DNA of 64,000 bases from Narthecium ossifragum (taxonomy: Eukaryota > Streptophyta > Magnoliopsida > Dioscoreales > Nartheciaceae). The notes below the pieces were generated by a model, which was not told the origin of the DNA, made no database searches, and was given only the letters and a program-made list of their open reading frames with translations. Shown piece after piece: positions 1 to 11,251 of this stretch. The stretch covers positions 14,068,061 through 14,132,060 of the forward strand of contig OY986967.1 in NCBI GenBank assembly GCA_963920575.1, in the 5' to 3' direction. The stretch's first letter is position 1, and every line of letters begins with the position of its first letter. Made by a program: the position numbers and the translations under genes.

Positions 1-957
1 TTCGGAACATTCACATACAGACGGATGTCGTTCGAATTGCGCAACGCACCTGCCACTTTTCAAAGATGTATAATATCGATTTTCTCCGACATGATAGAAA
101 GGTTTGTTGAGGTATTCATGGATGATTTTTCTGTCTTTGGAAATTCTTTTGATAATTGCCTTGCACATCTAACCTTGGTGCTTAAGAGATGTGAAGAGAC
201 AAATTTGACATTGAGTTGGGAAAAGAGTCACTTCTTGGTAAGGCAAGGTATTGTTTTGGGACATGCTATTTCTGATAAAGGTATTGAAGTTGATAAAGCA
301 AAAATAGATTTGATTGATAAATTACCACCCCCTACTTCTGTGAAGAGTGTGAGAAGTCTTTTGGGCCATGCAGGATTTTATCCCAGATTCATTAGAGATT
401 TTTCTAAAATTGCATGACCTCTGTGTGATTTATTGGCCAAGGATGCTAAGTTTAAGTTTAGTAAAGCATGTCTTGATGTTTTCAATGTCTTGAAAGAGAA
501 ATTGATTACTGCAACTATTATTATGCCTCTTGATTGGTCGTTGCCATTTGAAATAATGTGTGATACTTCTCATTATGCTATAGGGGCTGTTTTAGGACAA
601 AGGGTGAATAAGGTTTCTCATTATGCTATAGGGGCTGTTTTATGCGAGTCGTACCCTCAATGATGATCAAATCAATTATTCAACCATGAGAAAGAATTAC
701 TTGTTGTTGTTTTTGCATTGGAGAAATTTCACTCTTATTTGATTGGATCTAAAGTTGCCATTTATTTATATCATGCAACATTAAAATATCTACTAACCAA
801 AAATGATACCAAGCCAAGGTTAATCAGGTGGATCCTGCTACTGCAAGAGTTTGATTTGGAAATAAGGGATAAGAAAGGGAGCGACAATGTAGTGGTAGAT
901 CAATTATCGCGATTGGAGCACATGGGCAGCCCAAAGGATGTACAGCTCATCCAATAA
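1..957 (+). pseudogene. Athila-type pol remnant: reverse transcriptase and RNase H
   Basis: Decayed 3' half of a Ty3/gypsy polyprotein, entering the window inside the reverse transcriptase. The reading starts near the NAPATFQRC motif, followed by the catalytic FMDDF motif (about 109-123) and the thumb. RNase H follows with FEIMCDTSHYAIGAVL and the terminal SRLEHM motif. It is closely related to the better preserved copy at 23081-25408. Stop codons (for example at 415 and 661) and frame changes break it, and the [12 protein letters not shown] segment is damaged. A 27-base stretch, cattatgctataggggctg and what follows, occurs twice (about 569-595 and 614-640), replacing the normal sequence between. 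The gene is non-functional. Confidence 0.9.
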
Positions 958-2095
958 TGTTTTCCCGATGAACAACTCTTTTCTGTGAATGGTAAAGAGC
1001 CCTGGTATGCGGATATTGTTAACTATTTAGCTAGCAATGTTCTGCGTGTTGATTTAGGTTCACATGAAAAGAAAAGATTTTTGTCTACAGTTAGATATTA
1101 CTTTTGAGATGACCCTTATTTATTTAAGCACGACCCTGATCAAATAATAAGGCGTTGTGTTTCAGAAACTGGGGATGATGATATATTGAAAATTAGTCAT
1201 GAATTAACTTGTGGAGGACATTTTTGAGGTAAAAAAACTGCATTTAAAGTTCTTCAATCTGGTTTCTTCTGGCCTATCTTATTCAAAGATGTGTTTAATT
1301 TTATTGCTAAGTGTGACAGATGTCAAAGATCAGGGAACATAAGCAAAAGGAATGAGATGCCTCTTACAAATAATCTAGTGGTGGAATTGTTCGATGTTTG
1401 GGGCATAGACTTCATGGGATCGTTTCATCCATCATATGGGTACACTTATATTATTGTTTCTGTGGATTACGTATCTAAGTGGATTGAAGCCATTGCAACC
1501 AGGAACAATGATAGCATGACCGTAGTGAGATTCTTGGAGAATATGATTTTTACAAGGTTTGGAACACCTCGGGCGATTATAAGTGATTGGGGAACACACT
1601 TTTGCAATAAACCGTTTGAGTCATTGTTGAAGAAATACAACATCACCCATCGGGTTGCGACTCCTTACCACCCTCAAACATCAGAGTATAAGGCCTATTG
1701 GGCGATAAAAATAGCTTAATTTTGATATGAGAGAAGCTGGGGACATGAGGAAGATGAAATTGAACGAATTGGATGAGCTGCGGAATGAAGCGTATGAGAA
1801 CACTAAAATCTATAAGGAAAGGACCAAACTCTATCATGACAAAGCAATACAATGGAAGGAGTTCACACCAGATATGAAAGTTTTACTTTATAACTCACGA
1901 ATGAAATTCTTTCCAGGAAAATTTAGGTCAAGATGGACGGGTCCCTTCAAAGTGACACAAATATCTCCTCATGGAGCTGTTGAAATTGAGACTGAAAGGA
2001 ATGGGAGCAAATTCAAAGTCAATGGGCACCGTTTGAAGCTATATTTGGAAGGACAATCAGGAATTGTGGACGCAATGAATTTTGTTGAACCTTAA
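958..2095 (+). pseudogene. Athila-type integrase remnant with internal deletion
   Basis: Continuation of the same polyprotein. The HHCC zinc region ([10 protein letters not shown] near 1308-1340) and the first two acidic residues of the DDE core (WGIDFMG near 1400; IISDWGTHF near 1578) are readable. At HPQTS (about 1672-1683) the sequence jumps to EYKAYWAI. Against the copy at 23081-25408 about 190 bp are missing, and with them the catalytic glutamate. Stops at about 955 and 1106 and a further frame change near 1720 precede the C-terminal basic domain (1727-2095), which reads openly. It cannot encode an active integrase. Confidence 0.88.
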
Positions 2096-3255
2096 GGTTT
2101 TGCAGTACGTCTTGCCTAGACATTAAATAAAGCGCTGGGTGGGAGGCAGCCCACCAAGGTAACCTGTTTTTAAGTTTCAGTTTTAGTTTTATGTTTTCTC
2201 TTTTGTTTTTCTTTTAGGTTTTCAACCACCCTGAGGATCATTGAGGAGATGTTCGCTTACTCTATCATGTGGCCTCTTTCTAATTTAAACTATCTTGTAT
2301 CTCATTTGCATGGAATGTTTTTGGATAGCCACCTCCTACATATGTTATTCCTTAAGATACACACATTGAGGACAATGTTGATTTCGGGTTTGGGGGTGTA
2401 CACATTCAAGACCATATTCGTACTACCTTGTGGGTTTCATAGTGTTTAATTGTACATGAGCTAAAATATTTATGCTTATTATACATATTGTTTTCACATG
2501 GATTGACCTATACATTGATTGCATGTGTGATATCCTAAAGGTTGAACATCATGTGGTTTACACACGAACACCTTATGTGCAGTGACAATTATACTCACCA
2601 GAGGAATGAGCATGCTATTGTTAATCTGGACCATGATGTCAACTTTAGCTACTATGTCTATTATTGCATGCAGAAAACAAAATTTCTGGAGGTTGATCAA
2701 GCTGTGCCTAAACGACTATTAAGTACTGAGTAACCGGGTGTTCTTGCCTCATGAAGTGGGAGCTCGCGTAAAACGGTAGAACTACTAATAGTTAAAAAAA
2801 TATTATTAAGTGTTTTGCTAAGTAATCGGGTCTCTGCGCCTCAAGAAGTGGAGAGTGCTTGCGTACAAAGGCAAAGTGTCTGATAGTCAAAAAGAAAAGA
2901 AAAAAAAAGCATGATGTAGTTTAAATGCGAGAGTTGGATGATTGGTCCGGAAGATAGTGGTGTGTTTGGACTAATGGTGAGTAGAAGTTGCTTCTGTATG
3001 AAACATTTATTTGTCACGTCACATATGTTCATTTAGATGGTGATTAGCATGTTTGAAGTGTAGAAGTTAATTTCATGTGTTGGTAGTATGTGTCTGAGTA
3101 TAAGAAGTTTTCATGCTCTGTACTATAGAACATTATTGACCTGATACGGTAGAACTCTTATTATGCATATCTACAGTCTTAGACTATTGTTGTGCTCAGT
3201 TATATTTTTATGCGCTTAGAATTGCTAGAGACTAGCAATAAGCTGGTTGGGGGTG
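2096..3255 (+). other. Post-pol spacer of left Athila element with polypurine tract
   Basis: Non-coding spacer between pol and the 3' LTR; no env-like reading frame is visible. It matches the spacer at 25756-26977. Two related blocks, taaccgggtgttcttgcctc (from about 2731) and taatcgggtctctgcgcctc (from about 2821), each followed by a gtgggag/gtggag and gcgta core, form an imperfect direct repeat about 90 bp apart. The spacer ends in the purine-rich ctggttgggggtg (3243-3255) directly before the LTR, the expected plus-strand primer site. Confidence 0.7.
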
Positions 3256-4647
3256 TGATGAGTGCATAAAAGTGCACTCTGAATAGTCTTATAACCATCT
3301 TAATTGTTAAATTCTTAATCTTTAATCAACCTCTTTAGTACAATTTTTACACTTATATGTACTTCACATAATTGTTTGGAAAATGCATGAAATTGGAGCT
3401 AAAAGAAGCTGAAAAGATTACATTATCCAATTGAAAGATTAAGGTGTACCTGTTCATGCCGAACTAGATGATATGCCATATATGGTTGGAAATCCCTTGA
3501 AATGTAGTTTCTGGGGAATTTCACGGTTCGTGATTTCGAGTTTCCTAGAGAAAGTTACAGCATTTTTAGTACCAATGCGCAGTGTTGAATGAATAGTGAC
3601 GGTCGACCGTCGCATTATCCACGAGATCGACTGTCACGCTTACTATGCTCACGGTCGACCATCGCATCGACCGTCAGCCTCTGTCTAGAAAAACACTTCC
3701 AAATAAATTTGTACAGTTGATGGTTGACCGTCAGGTCTCACGGTCGACCGCCAGATCAGCCGCGAGCGTATAACGGACCTGGATCTAACCCGAGTTTAAG
3801 CCTATAAATAGGATACTTAGGGTTATCAATGGGAGATTATTGAGGACTTCCAGGAGGACGTTTCTGGAGCATTTAGAGGAGAGGAAGCCACGTTAGGGTT
3901 TTGTTTTCTTCATCTTTCTTTCTTTATTTTTCCTTGAATACTTTTGTCGTCTTCATGATGAACATGAGTGGCTAGTTTCTTTTCAAAGATAACGATGTAG
4001 CAAAACAAAATCAATGTATGTTATTGAATCATGCTTATTTAATCAGTTTATATTTCTTGTTTCATTCATTATTATAATCGAGATCTTAAATACCTTTATC
4101 TTGTCAAAAGAAGTATTATAGATTGTTTTATGTGAGATTGGGCGAGGATTCATTCCCAAATCTTACAGGACCTATGAATGCATTAGTGTATGTCAAACTC
4201 AGGTTCACACTAAAACAATTCTTCATTCATAATTGTTCTTCAGAGCTTAATGGATTCTTGATTAACACTTTGTTATGGGTAAATTAGCAAAGGTTAATTG
4301 GGAGTATTTCGTGGAGATCGTGATCGAACGGATCATCATACCGGAAGAAAAAACTCTTGGTTTAAATTGAGATTTTGTTGATTGATTGCATATAATGGGG
4401 ATGTTATGGTGAAATCAGAACCTTAGTCTTCATCCATTATATTTTCATCATTTTCTTATTTCGTTATTAGATCTTCTATTTTTGGTACTTCTTATTTCTT
4501 CTTTTACCTTGCTTCTTTTCTTTCTTCTCTATTCTTTAGCGTTTTACTTTAAAAATCTTTACAAATCTTCGTGGGTACGATACTCATCTTTCTGCTATAC
4601 AGACTACACTGATTCGTATACTTGCGAGATATAAAATTTATTCATCA
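3256..4647 (+). repeat. 3' LTR of left Athila element
   Basis: Begins TGATGAGTGCAT and ends ATTTATTCATCA (TG...CA, 1392 bp). It matches the 1445-bp LTRs at 16786-18230 and 26978-28422 with many substitutions and small indels, so it is an older copy. A cluster of GTCGAC-centred palindromes (about 3599-3760) lies just upstream of a TATA box (TATAAATA, 3803-3810). The sequence continues directly into an interrupted chromovirus-like LTR at 4648. Confidence 0.92.
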
Positions 4648-6038
4648 CAAACGCAGGAAAACATGTAAGCATGCAAAACATATGATTGATATAATGCAGG
4701 GTCTGGGCTCGGCACACTGCCGCCCTGGGGTGGTGAGCAGGTAAGTAAGTCAAGGAACTGCTACAGTGGTAACACCACCAACTACCAGCCAGTTCAGAAA
4801 GAGAAACGTATAACGGGAAACAACCCTGACAAACACGGCTATCAATACAAAATAACTATGCCCTCGGCGCACGCCGGCATGCGAGGCTAAGCAAATCAGG
4901 AGGGCAACCAGCCCATTTATTCTACACATCCGGGGAGTCATCACTCTCCCGGTTCACCACTACCCCTCAATATGGGGCTAACATGCTTAACCATATGTAA
5001 AAGGTATAAATCGATAAAGAAAACCTGTACATGTAAAGCCCAGCGGGCAAGAACCGATGAAAACACCTCCCTGCCATCAAAATGATCGATCATTTACAAG
5101 GAATGATCGATCATCTTAGTAAAACAAAAGTTCCATCCTGGTCAAGCCAAAAAGGATTGATCATCTATCCCGGATGATCCATCATCTTCGTGACCCGGGA
5201 CCTCGTCTATGCCAAATGATCCACCAGATGTTTGATCAGGCAAGGGCTAGGCATGACGTCCCAAGAATGATGGATCATTCCTCAAGAATGATCGATCTTG
5301 TTGGGTTCTCCGGCCAACCGGAGAAAGCAAATACTACCGGAAAACTCTACCAAACCCCACAAAATCCTGGGATCAGGTAGTACGAAGGACCACGAGTTCA
5401 AAACCGGTACTTGCAATGAAAACTAACATGCATACACTAAAAGTTCGCAGGCAAAACCAAAGCTTCAAAAAAACAGAATTCTAAGTAGGTAGGATCCCTA
5501 CCTAGACTAGAGCAGCTTCAATCCACGCTGCAGAGCCTAGAATCATCCTTAATCTCCTCCAAAATCTCACCGAATTTGAGCCTAAGAACGATGGATTTCA
5601 AAAGGGATTGAAGAAGGGGGTGGTGCCTGTTTTATCGACGGATGAACCGCGTTATGAATGATCGATCTTTCTACAAGAAAAGATCGATCCTTCATGACGA
5701 AGCACTTTGACTACTAGGCACTAAATGATCGATCTTCTAGCAAGGAATGATCGATCATTTAGGTGCAGAAAGCTAGAGTAAGGCTAGAACGCAAGTCCAT
5801 GCCCGGATCTTCCGATCCCGGGTCCACTTAACCGTTCTAATCAAACATTAACACAAATACGGTTAGTGTGTGCACACGTGAATGTGAAACAAAATGACAA
5901 GGCGCAATTTATCAAATTTTCATTGCCGTCCACAAAACAATATGATCCACCGGATCACATGCTTGATGCAAAACAAACAATTGAGCCATGGGCCTGACCC
6001 AGACGGTCGACCCAAGAGTAGAGGGACAGGTTCTCACA
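4648..6038 (-). repeat. Tekay-like LTR, minus orientation, interrupted at left by the Athila element
   Basis: On the minus strand it begins TGTGAGAACCTGTCCCTC at 6038, the start shared by the other Tekay-like LTRs of the window. It runs to 4648, where the Athila LTR abuts. Its left part (ctgggctcggcac and onward) is the reverse complement of sequence near 29620-29720. It carries two clusters of ATGATCGATCAT-type palindromes (about 5085-5295 and 5655-5762). The missing end must lie left of the window, beyond the Athila insertion. No coding capacity. Confidence 0.75.
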
Positions 6039-7491
6039 GGATCGGTTTACCAGTTTCTACCATTTTCAAGCAAATCCCCGATAAACATGCTATACGTATA
6101 TGTATAGATAGTTTGTGATTGCTTTAATAGCTTTCCTTACCCTTGTTCATAGCCATTTACAGCTTTGTGGAATGTGTACAGTAAATGGGCCGAAGGTGTG
6201 TCTAACATGCTTAGTATAGATTTACTGCTTTGATTAATAGCCCCGTTGATTGCCAGCGTGCATCGGGGGCATAACCCATTATACTGGTAGATTATATATA
6301 TTGTTGTGTGGTTTGGACAAGGTTGTATCCCCTTATACAAATTTTGGTTGACGGCTGTGGACGCCGTTGTAATGCCGAAATTGGGTCGATTGTTGTTGTT
6401 GCTTAGCTGTTGGCCAGTTACCTGCGGGGTAACAGTCTATCAAGTGCCGGAGAGCACTGAAGACTATTGCATATCTGTGTTATCATTATCGCTTTGCTCT
6501 AATCATTGTATTGTTAGTATAGCTTATCAGTATTTAAGACCCTTTCTATGCTCACCCCTTTGGCCAGCTATAGGCTATGCCCAGACCTGTGTAATTGATG
6601 TCTTCCTATTGCATGCTTATATCTCTTTACCTGTGCCTGAGCACATGCATCTTGTTTGCATTAAAGCATAAGGTTAGGGTGTGGATGAATATGGTCTTCA
6701 CCGATCCGAGGCTCTCGGGTAGCTTGGATCTAGCTCTAGGACCGTGGCTGGGTTGCGAGGTCTAGGGCGATTGTATTGTTGAATCTTTGTATTCCTGAGG
6801 ATGGGTCTAGTTGGCTTCTATCTGTTGTTTGAGGTGTCGCCCAGAGTTCTCGTCTCATGCTTAGTATCCGTGTTAAGGGAAGTTACGTGTTGCCCTAGGT
6901 CCTACCCCCTTTGTTGTTCAGCGCTGAGCACTAGGTTATTGAGAGGGACGTCTATTAACAGTTGAGGTCACAGAGCGCGTGCCCTGGGGGAGGCGGTGGA
7001 CGTAACGTGAGTTTCTCTTAGAGTAAAACTCTACTGAGTTTTGTTGCTCACTCCTACCCAGGCTATGTTTGCAGGTGCATGCATTGGCTCATCTTCAGTG
7101 GTTCCAGCTGGATCAGGTCTTGGCGGCGTGTCAACTTCCGGAGGAGGCACTTAAGGTTGTGGGACACCTATTGTACTTTTGATTGCTTTGTATATAGACA
7201 TCCTTCGAGCATTGCTTTAAATGTATAATTTTCCTCTTTGGGAAGTTTCTATTAAATCTGTATCTGATATCTAGAATATACAAATTTAATGTTATTTAAA
7301 TAGACTTACGTTTCTTCTTATCTTGAGGTTAGGTCCTTAGTAGATTATAAGAATTGTTGTTTTGCCACTAGAAGTCTTAATTTTCAAATTAACTATGTTT
7401 TCCGCAATGTATCGCGCCGTATCGGATGTAAATAGTGTAGGTTTCCCCTCACGTCTCGGTCCGGATGGGTTTTCTGGGCCAGGGCGTGACA
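6039..7491 (+). repeat. Tekay-like LTR, 3' part, plus orientation
   Basis: Ends in gggttttctgggccagggcg then tgaca at 7491, typical of the 3' end of this LTR class. The body (aggctctcgggtagcttgg; actcctacccaggctatgt) aligns with the LTR 3' halves at 28475-38738 and, in reverse complement, 40351-41175. The left boundary coincides with the end of the minus-oriented LTR at 6038, so I infer that the latter inserted here and the 5' part lies outside the window. Confidence 0.7.
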
Positions 7492-8093
7492 CTTTATTTT
7501 CTGCAATGAAGCTTTCATTCGTAGGAGTAGTTCTAACATAGCTCATCGTCCATTTCCACCACTTCTCATTTCTCATCTTTCATTTCTAATCCGTCTTCTT
7601 CTCATCACCCACTTCTCATTATTCATCGACCATTCTTTTCATCGACCATTTCCCACCATCGCTATCTTTCATGTTTCATTATTTCTTATCATCATCCATC
7701 AATCATTTTCCACTTTCTCATCGTTCATTCTTCATTTTATCATTCCGCAGCTTTGAAAGCTCCGTTCGAACTGAGTTCGAAGGTGTTGTTTTTTTTATCA
7801 CAATCCTTGATTTTGATTTTGTTAGATTATTTTGACCTTTTCTGATCAACGATAAAATTTTTGTTCTAACAGATATCAAGTTTCAAGTCTTCTAGGTACA
7901 GTTCATGTTTTAATTCATCACCAATTTGATTTGTGTCGCGGCTCAATTATATATAATAAAAAGAAGTGATAATTGGTTTTTAGGTCATTCAGATCGAAAT
8001 ATTTAGTCCTAGATCATCATACCTTTTTCTTAAGGCATTTAGTGCATAATACTTTTTTATTACTAAAATGCCCTTTCAATATTCCTAACATAT
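7492..8093. other. Gene-free stretch, CT/CA-rich
   Basis: No gene or element end is recognisable. About 7540-7745 is low-complexity, with repeated cattt, ctcat and catcg words. The rest is AT-rich without a coding reading. Confidence 0.5.
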
Positions 8094-8149
8094 CCCAGTG
8101 ACTGTTCAAATTCCAGTGACTATTCATATTCCAGTGACTGTTCATATAT
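8094..8149. repeat. Short tandem repeat, about 18-19 bp unit
   Basis: Three successive units of the form ccagtgactgttcaaatt, with one or two changes each. A local slippage or duplication product. Confidence 0.75.
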
Positions 8150-8157
8150 CCGGTGGA

Positions 8158-8545
8158 AAGTAAGTTACTTTCCATGATTACGGAAAATAAGTTACTTTCC
8201 AAAATTAAGGAAAGTAACTTGTGTTCTTGGTGATGAAATCATTGAAAATAACTTGAGTTACTTTCCAAATTAAATCAATGCAAAGTAACTACTGGAAAGT
8301 AACTTAAGTCTAGTTGATGAAATATATAAGTTACTTACCACTTTTTGGATTGTATAAGTTACTTTTCATTTTTTTACAAATGTACAAGTTACTTTTCATT
8401 TTTTTTTGCAAATGTACAAGTTACTTTCCACTTTTTTGTAATTGTACAAGTTACTTTCCATGTGTACAAGTTACATCTGTACAATGTAATTTGTACAAGT
8501 TAATTTCCACTTTTTTACAATTGTAGATTTGTGGAAAGTAACTTG
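8158..8545. repeat. Array of AAGTTACTTTCC motifs in both orientations
   Basis: About a dozen copies of aagttactttcc or its complement ggaaagtaactt occur within 390 bp. Between about 8326 and 8460 they are spaced near 30 bp with a T-rich filler (catttttttacaaatgta), so part of the array is tandem. It is flanked by AT-rich DNA. No protein is supported. Confidence 0.75.
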
Positions 8546-9399
8546 AGTAAAAAATTAGTCAAACAAATTAAAAAATATTTATGAAAAATATGATTGTCAA
8601 TTGCAAAAATTAACAAGTGGGAGACATAATGTACTTGTCAAAATTAAAAAAAAAAAGGAAATAAAAAAAAGCATGAGGTCAAAGCAGGAGGACATCCGAT
8701 TTCAAAAATTAAAAAAAAATAAAAAAGGAAAAAAAAAAAGGTGAGGATGGAGTTGGGCGCCGAAGGCGACGGGATCCGGAGGGGGCGACAGCGACTGGAT
8801 CCGGAGGGGGCGCGGGGCACCGCCGGCGACGGGGGTGGGCTGGGGGGCTCGCCGTGCGCGAGTGGGGGTGGGGGGGGAGGGAGGGGGCTGAGGGGGATTA
8901 TAGGAGGGGGCATTTTCATCTCATTGCTCCTATTGTCAAATGAAAAAAAAATTCTGACTTATTGTCAAACCCTATTTTTTTTTCAGCCCCTATCGACCCT
9001 TCTCCCTAAAAAGAATCACCTTTGCATGATAAAAATAATCACCTTTGCATGGAGAACGTGATACCGAATCCAAACAAATTTTCCATTTATGATGCAAGAG
9101 ACACCGGGAACAGAGTATTAACATGTGAGGAGATTGGACAAACCATGGAGGAGTGAAAAGCTAGACACTTGGCTAATTTTCAATACGAAAGGCATCTTAT
9201 CACTTACCTACTCCGGATTATCAGCAGCAACTCTTCCTTAATTAGTAGATGCAAGTAATGCTAGCTGCATGCATGTCTACACAGTCACGACGTTCCTAAT
9301 TTGAGATTGTGACCAGCTGATAAGGTCATCAGCGAGACCGACCAAGCGTAACCTTAAAAACATGCAAAGCGGCGTACATGCACTTAGCTAGCATGAGAG
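8546..9399. other. Gene-free stretch, poly-A islands and a GC-rich block
   Basis: A-rich tracts (8640-8740) precede a very GC-rich block (about 8745-8900, gggggc and ggatccggagg words). The open frames across it are composition artefacts. 8990-9400 is ordinary low-copy-looking sequence without a recognised feature. Confidence 0.5.
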
Positions 9400-9402
9400 T
9401 AA

Positions 9403-10075
9403 GGCCAAGTTTGGTTGCACTATTTATCCATGAATCAGAAAGGTAATTCCTTAAAATAAGAAATTCAACGTGTTTGGTTACAGTCTCCATTTAGAAACCG
9501 GAATTGAAGTTTCTGTGTTTGAGGGAACTCTGCATTCCCAAATTTGATATGGGAATCCAGAGTTCCCTCAGACGCAGAAACTCTCATATTCATGGCATAT
9601 ACAAAAATACCCTTCATCTTTTTTTGATTAAACTGATCAAACTGCTAGGATAAATCTTAAAAATAATCTTATTTATTAATAATCTTATTTCTTTCTCTTA
9701 TTTATTAATAATATTTCAAATAATATTAATAATCTTATTTCTTTCTCTTATTTATTAATAATATTTCAAATAATATTAATAATCTTATTTCTTTCTCTCA
9801 TTATTAATAATCTTTCAACCAAATAAGACAAAGTAATGCAAATACATATACATACATAATATATTCATAAATATATGCTATTAGAGTAAGCGCTATTTTG
9901 ATCTTTAATTTATATTGTCATCTATGTTTATTATGTATACCAAACACCTACAAGTTCCATTTCCATTTCAATTTCTTCATGTACCAAATAATTCATTTTC
10001 AGTTCCCGTTCTCATTCCCAATCATATTTTTATTCTAATTCCGGTTATAATTCGACACGGCAACCGAACGTGACC
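9403..10075. mobile_element. Tourist-like (PIF/Harbinger) MITE upstream of the VQ gene
   Basis: Terminal inverted repeats ggccaagtttggttgc (9403-9418) and gcaaccgaacgtgacc (about 10060-10075) match with a few mismatches. The flanks TAA (9400-9402) and TAC (10076-10078) would be a 3-bp target duplication with one change. Inside are an inverted repeat (9508-9582, arms agtttctgtgtttgagggaa and its near-complement) and a 50-bp tandem repeat. No transposase. The superfamily is inferred from the terminal sequence and 3-bp flanks. Confidence 0.6.
9681..9815. repeat. Tandem repeat, 50-bp unit
   Basis: The word aatcttatttctttctct recurs at 9681, 9731 and 9781, a strict 50-bp period. The first two units are almost identical and the third is partial. 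It lies within the MITE. Confidence 0.9.
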
Positions 10076-10566
10076 TACGTAGTTATGAGTTCTAAGCTTA
10101 ATTTGTACCCAATCCCATGGAATGCAGGTTTGAGCTGCAAAACAAAGTGCCCTCCTTTAGCTGCTCCTCTTCCTTACGCAAACTGACCAAACCTCCCTCC
10201 CTGGAATAACTCAAAACGTACTACTTCACAACAGTGCGTGTTTTCCTCGCTTCACGTTCCAAGTAATGCCCCCCCGGCCCCCCACCCCCGCTGTGTCAAG
10301 TCAACTCCCCTCTCCCCCCTCCCTCTCCCTCTCCCTCCATCCCAGTGATATAATCTCACTAGCAGTCTAGCAGTATCCGTACGTACGCTACCAATGCACC
10401 TCTAATAAAAGAGGGTGGGTCTAGCAGCTAAAACCATGCCTTAACCCAGAAAGTAATGCTATAGCATGTAGCTAGCGAGCAAGTCTTCCATATAACACTA
10501 CCCCTCCTGATCCACTCATTCAATTCTCTCTCCCAACCCCTTTCTCTCTCTTCCTCTACCCCATAT

Positions 10567-11121
10567 ATGGCCACTCCCACCACCAACACCAAAGAGTACT
10601 TTCCATCTCCGCCACCACCACCTCCTCCTCCTACTACTACAACAACAACAACGACCATAACTACGTACGTGCAAGCAGAGCCCTCAACATTCAGAGAGGT
10701 CGTGCAGAGGCTAACCGGTGCTCCAGAAGGCTCCCGGAACAACCTCTCCCTCCCCCTCGCCCTCGCCCACCACCACCACTCTGCTCGACCACATAAGCGG
10801 CAAAGGCTTCAGGAGCGCCGCCACGCCCCCACCAAGCTCGAGATCAAGCTAAGCCACTTAGCCACCCGCTATAGATCCCATCTCCACCACCACCACCACC
10901 ACCACACCGGAGCTGAAAAGGGCTGTTGCTTGACATCCCCAGTGTCCACCATAGATGCCTCCTTGTTCCCCTCTCCCAGCCCCACCACCCCCTGGTCGGA
11001 GGAGGTGGAGAAGAGGGTTATCTTAGAGAAGGGGTTCTACTTGCACCCATCTCCTCGTAGTGGAGATTCACCCAAGTTGCTATCTTTGTTTCCTCTCCAC
11101 TCTCCCATGGAGAACTCTTAG
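10567..11121 (+). CDS. VQ-motif protein, VQ4/VQ13/VQ31-like group
   Basis: Intact 184-residue reading frame, the only convincing cellular gene in the window. The VQ core FREVVQRLTG (residues 42-51) is preceded by TTYVQAEPST, fitting the plant FxxxVQxLTG family of WRKY cofactors. The C-terminal block EKGFYLHPSPR then LLSLFPLHSP is characteristic of the MAP-kinase-targeted VQ subgroup. Several SP sites (TSPVS, HPSPR, GDSPK, HSPME) are candidate MAPK phosphosites. It also has a poly-Pro/poly-Thr N-terminus (14-30) and a His tract near residue 107. No intron is needed, as usual for the family. The protein is likely nuclear, acting in stress or defence transcription. A TA-rich taataaaa lies about 160 bp upstream. 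Start chosen as the first ATG of the frame. Membership is clear; the exact orthologue is not. Confidence 0.9.
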   Translation: MATPTTNTKEYFPSPPPPPPPPTTTTTTTTITTYVQAEPSTFREVVQRLTGAPEGSRNNLSLPLALAHHHHSARPHKRQRLQERRHAPTKLEIKLSHLATRYRSHLHHHHHHHTGAEKGCCLTSPVSTIDASLFPSPSPTTPWSEEVEKRVILEKGFYLHPSPRSGDSPKLLSLFPLHSPMENS

Positions 11122-11245
11122 TAGAAGACATATTTTCCTCTCTCTATTTCTCTTTTCCCTTGTTATTATCATGCTGTAAAAAGTGATACCTTATCTAATA
11201 TAATGTGGGTTTTATCTTATTTTCTTAGATTGTATTCCATTATGG

Positions 11246-11251
11246 AATAAA
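11246..11251 (+). terminator. Possible polyadenylation signal of the VQ gene
   Basis: AATAAA lies 125 bp after the stop codon of the VQ gene, in an AT-rich downstream region. The position is plausible for a plant near-upstream element. No other support. Confidence 0.35.

Noticed and set aside
8741..9061. Open frame rich in Gly/Arg across a GC-rich block
   Set aside because: Composition-driven: the opposite strand is also open (poly-Pro). No motif, and it runs on into AT-rich repeat DNA.
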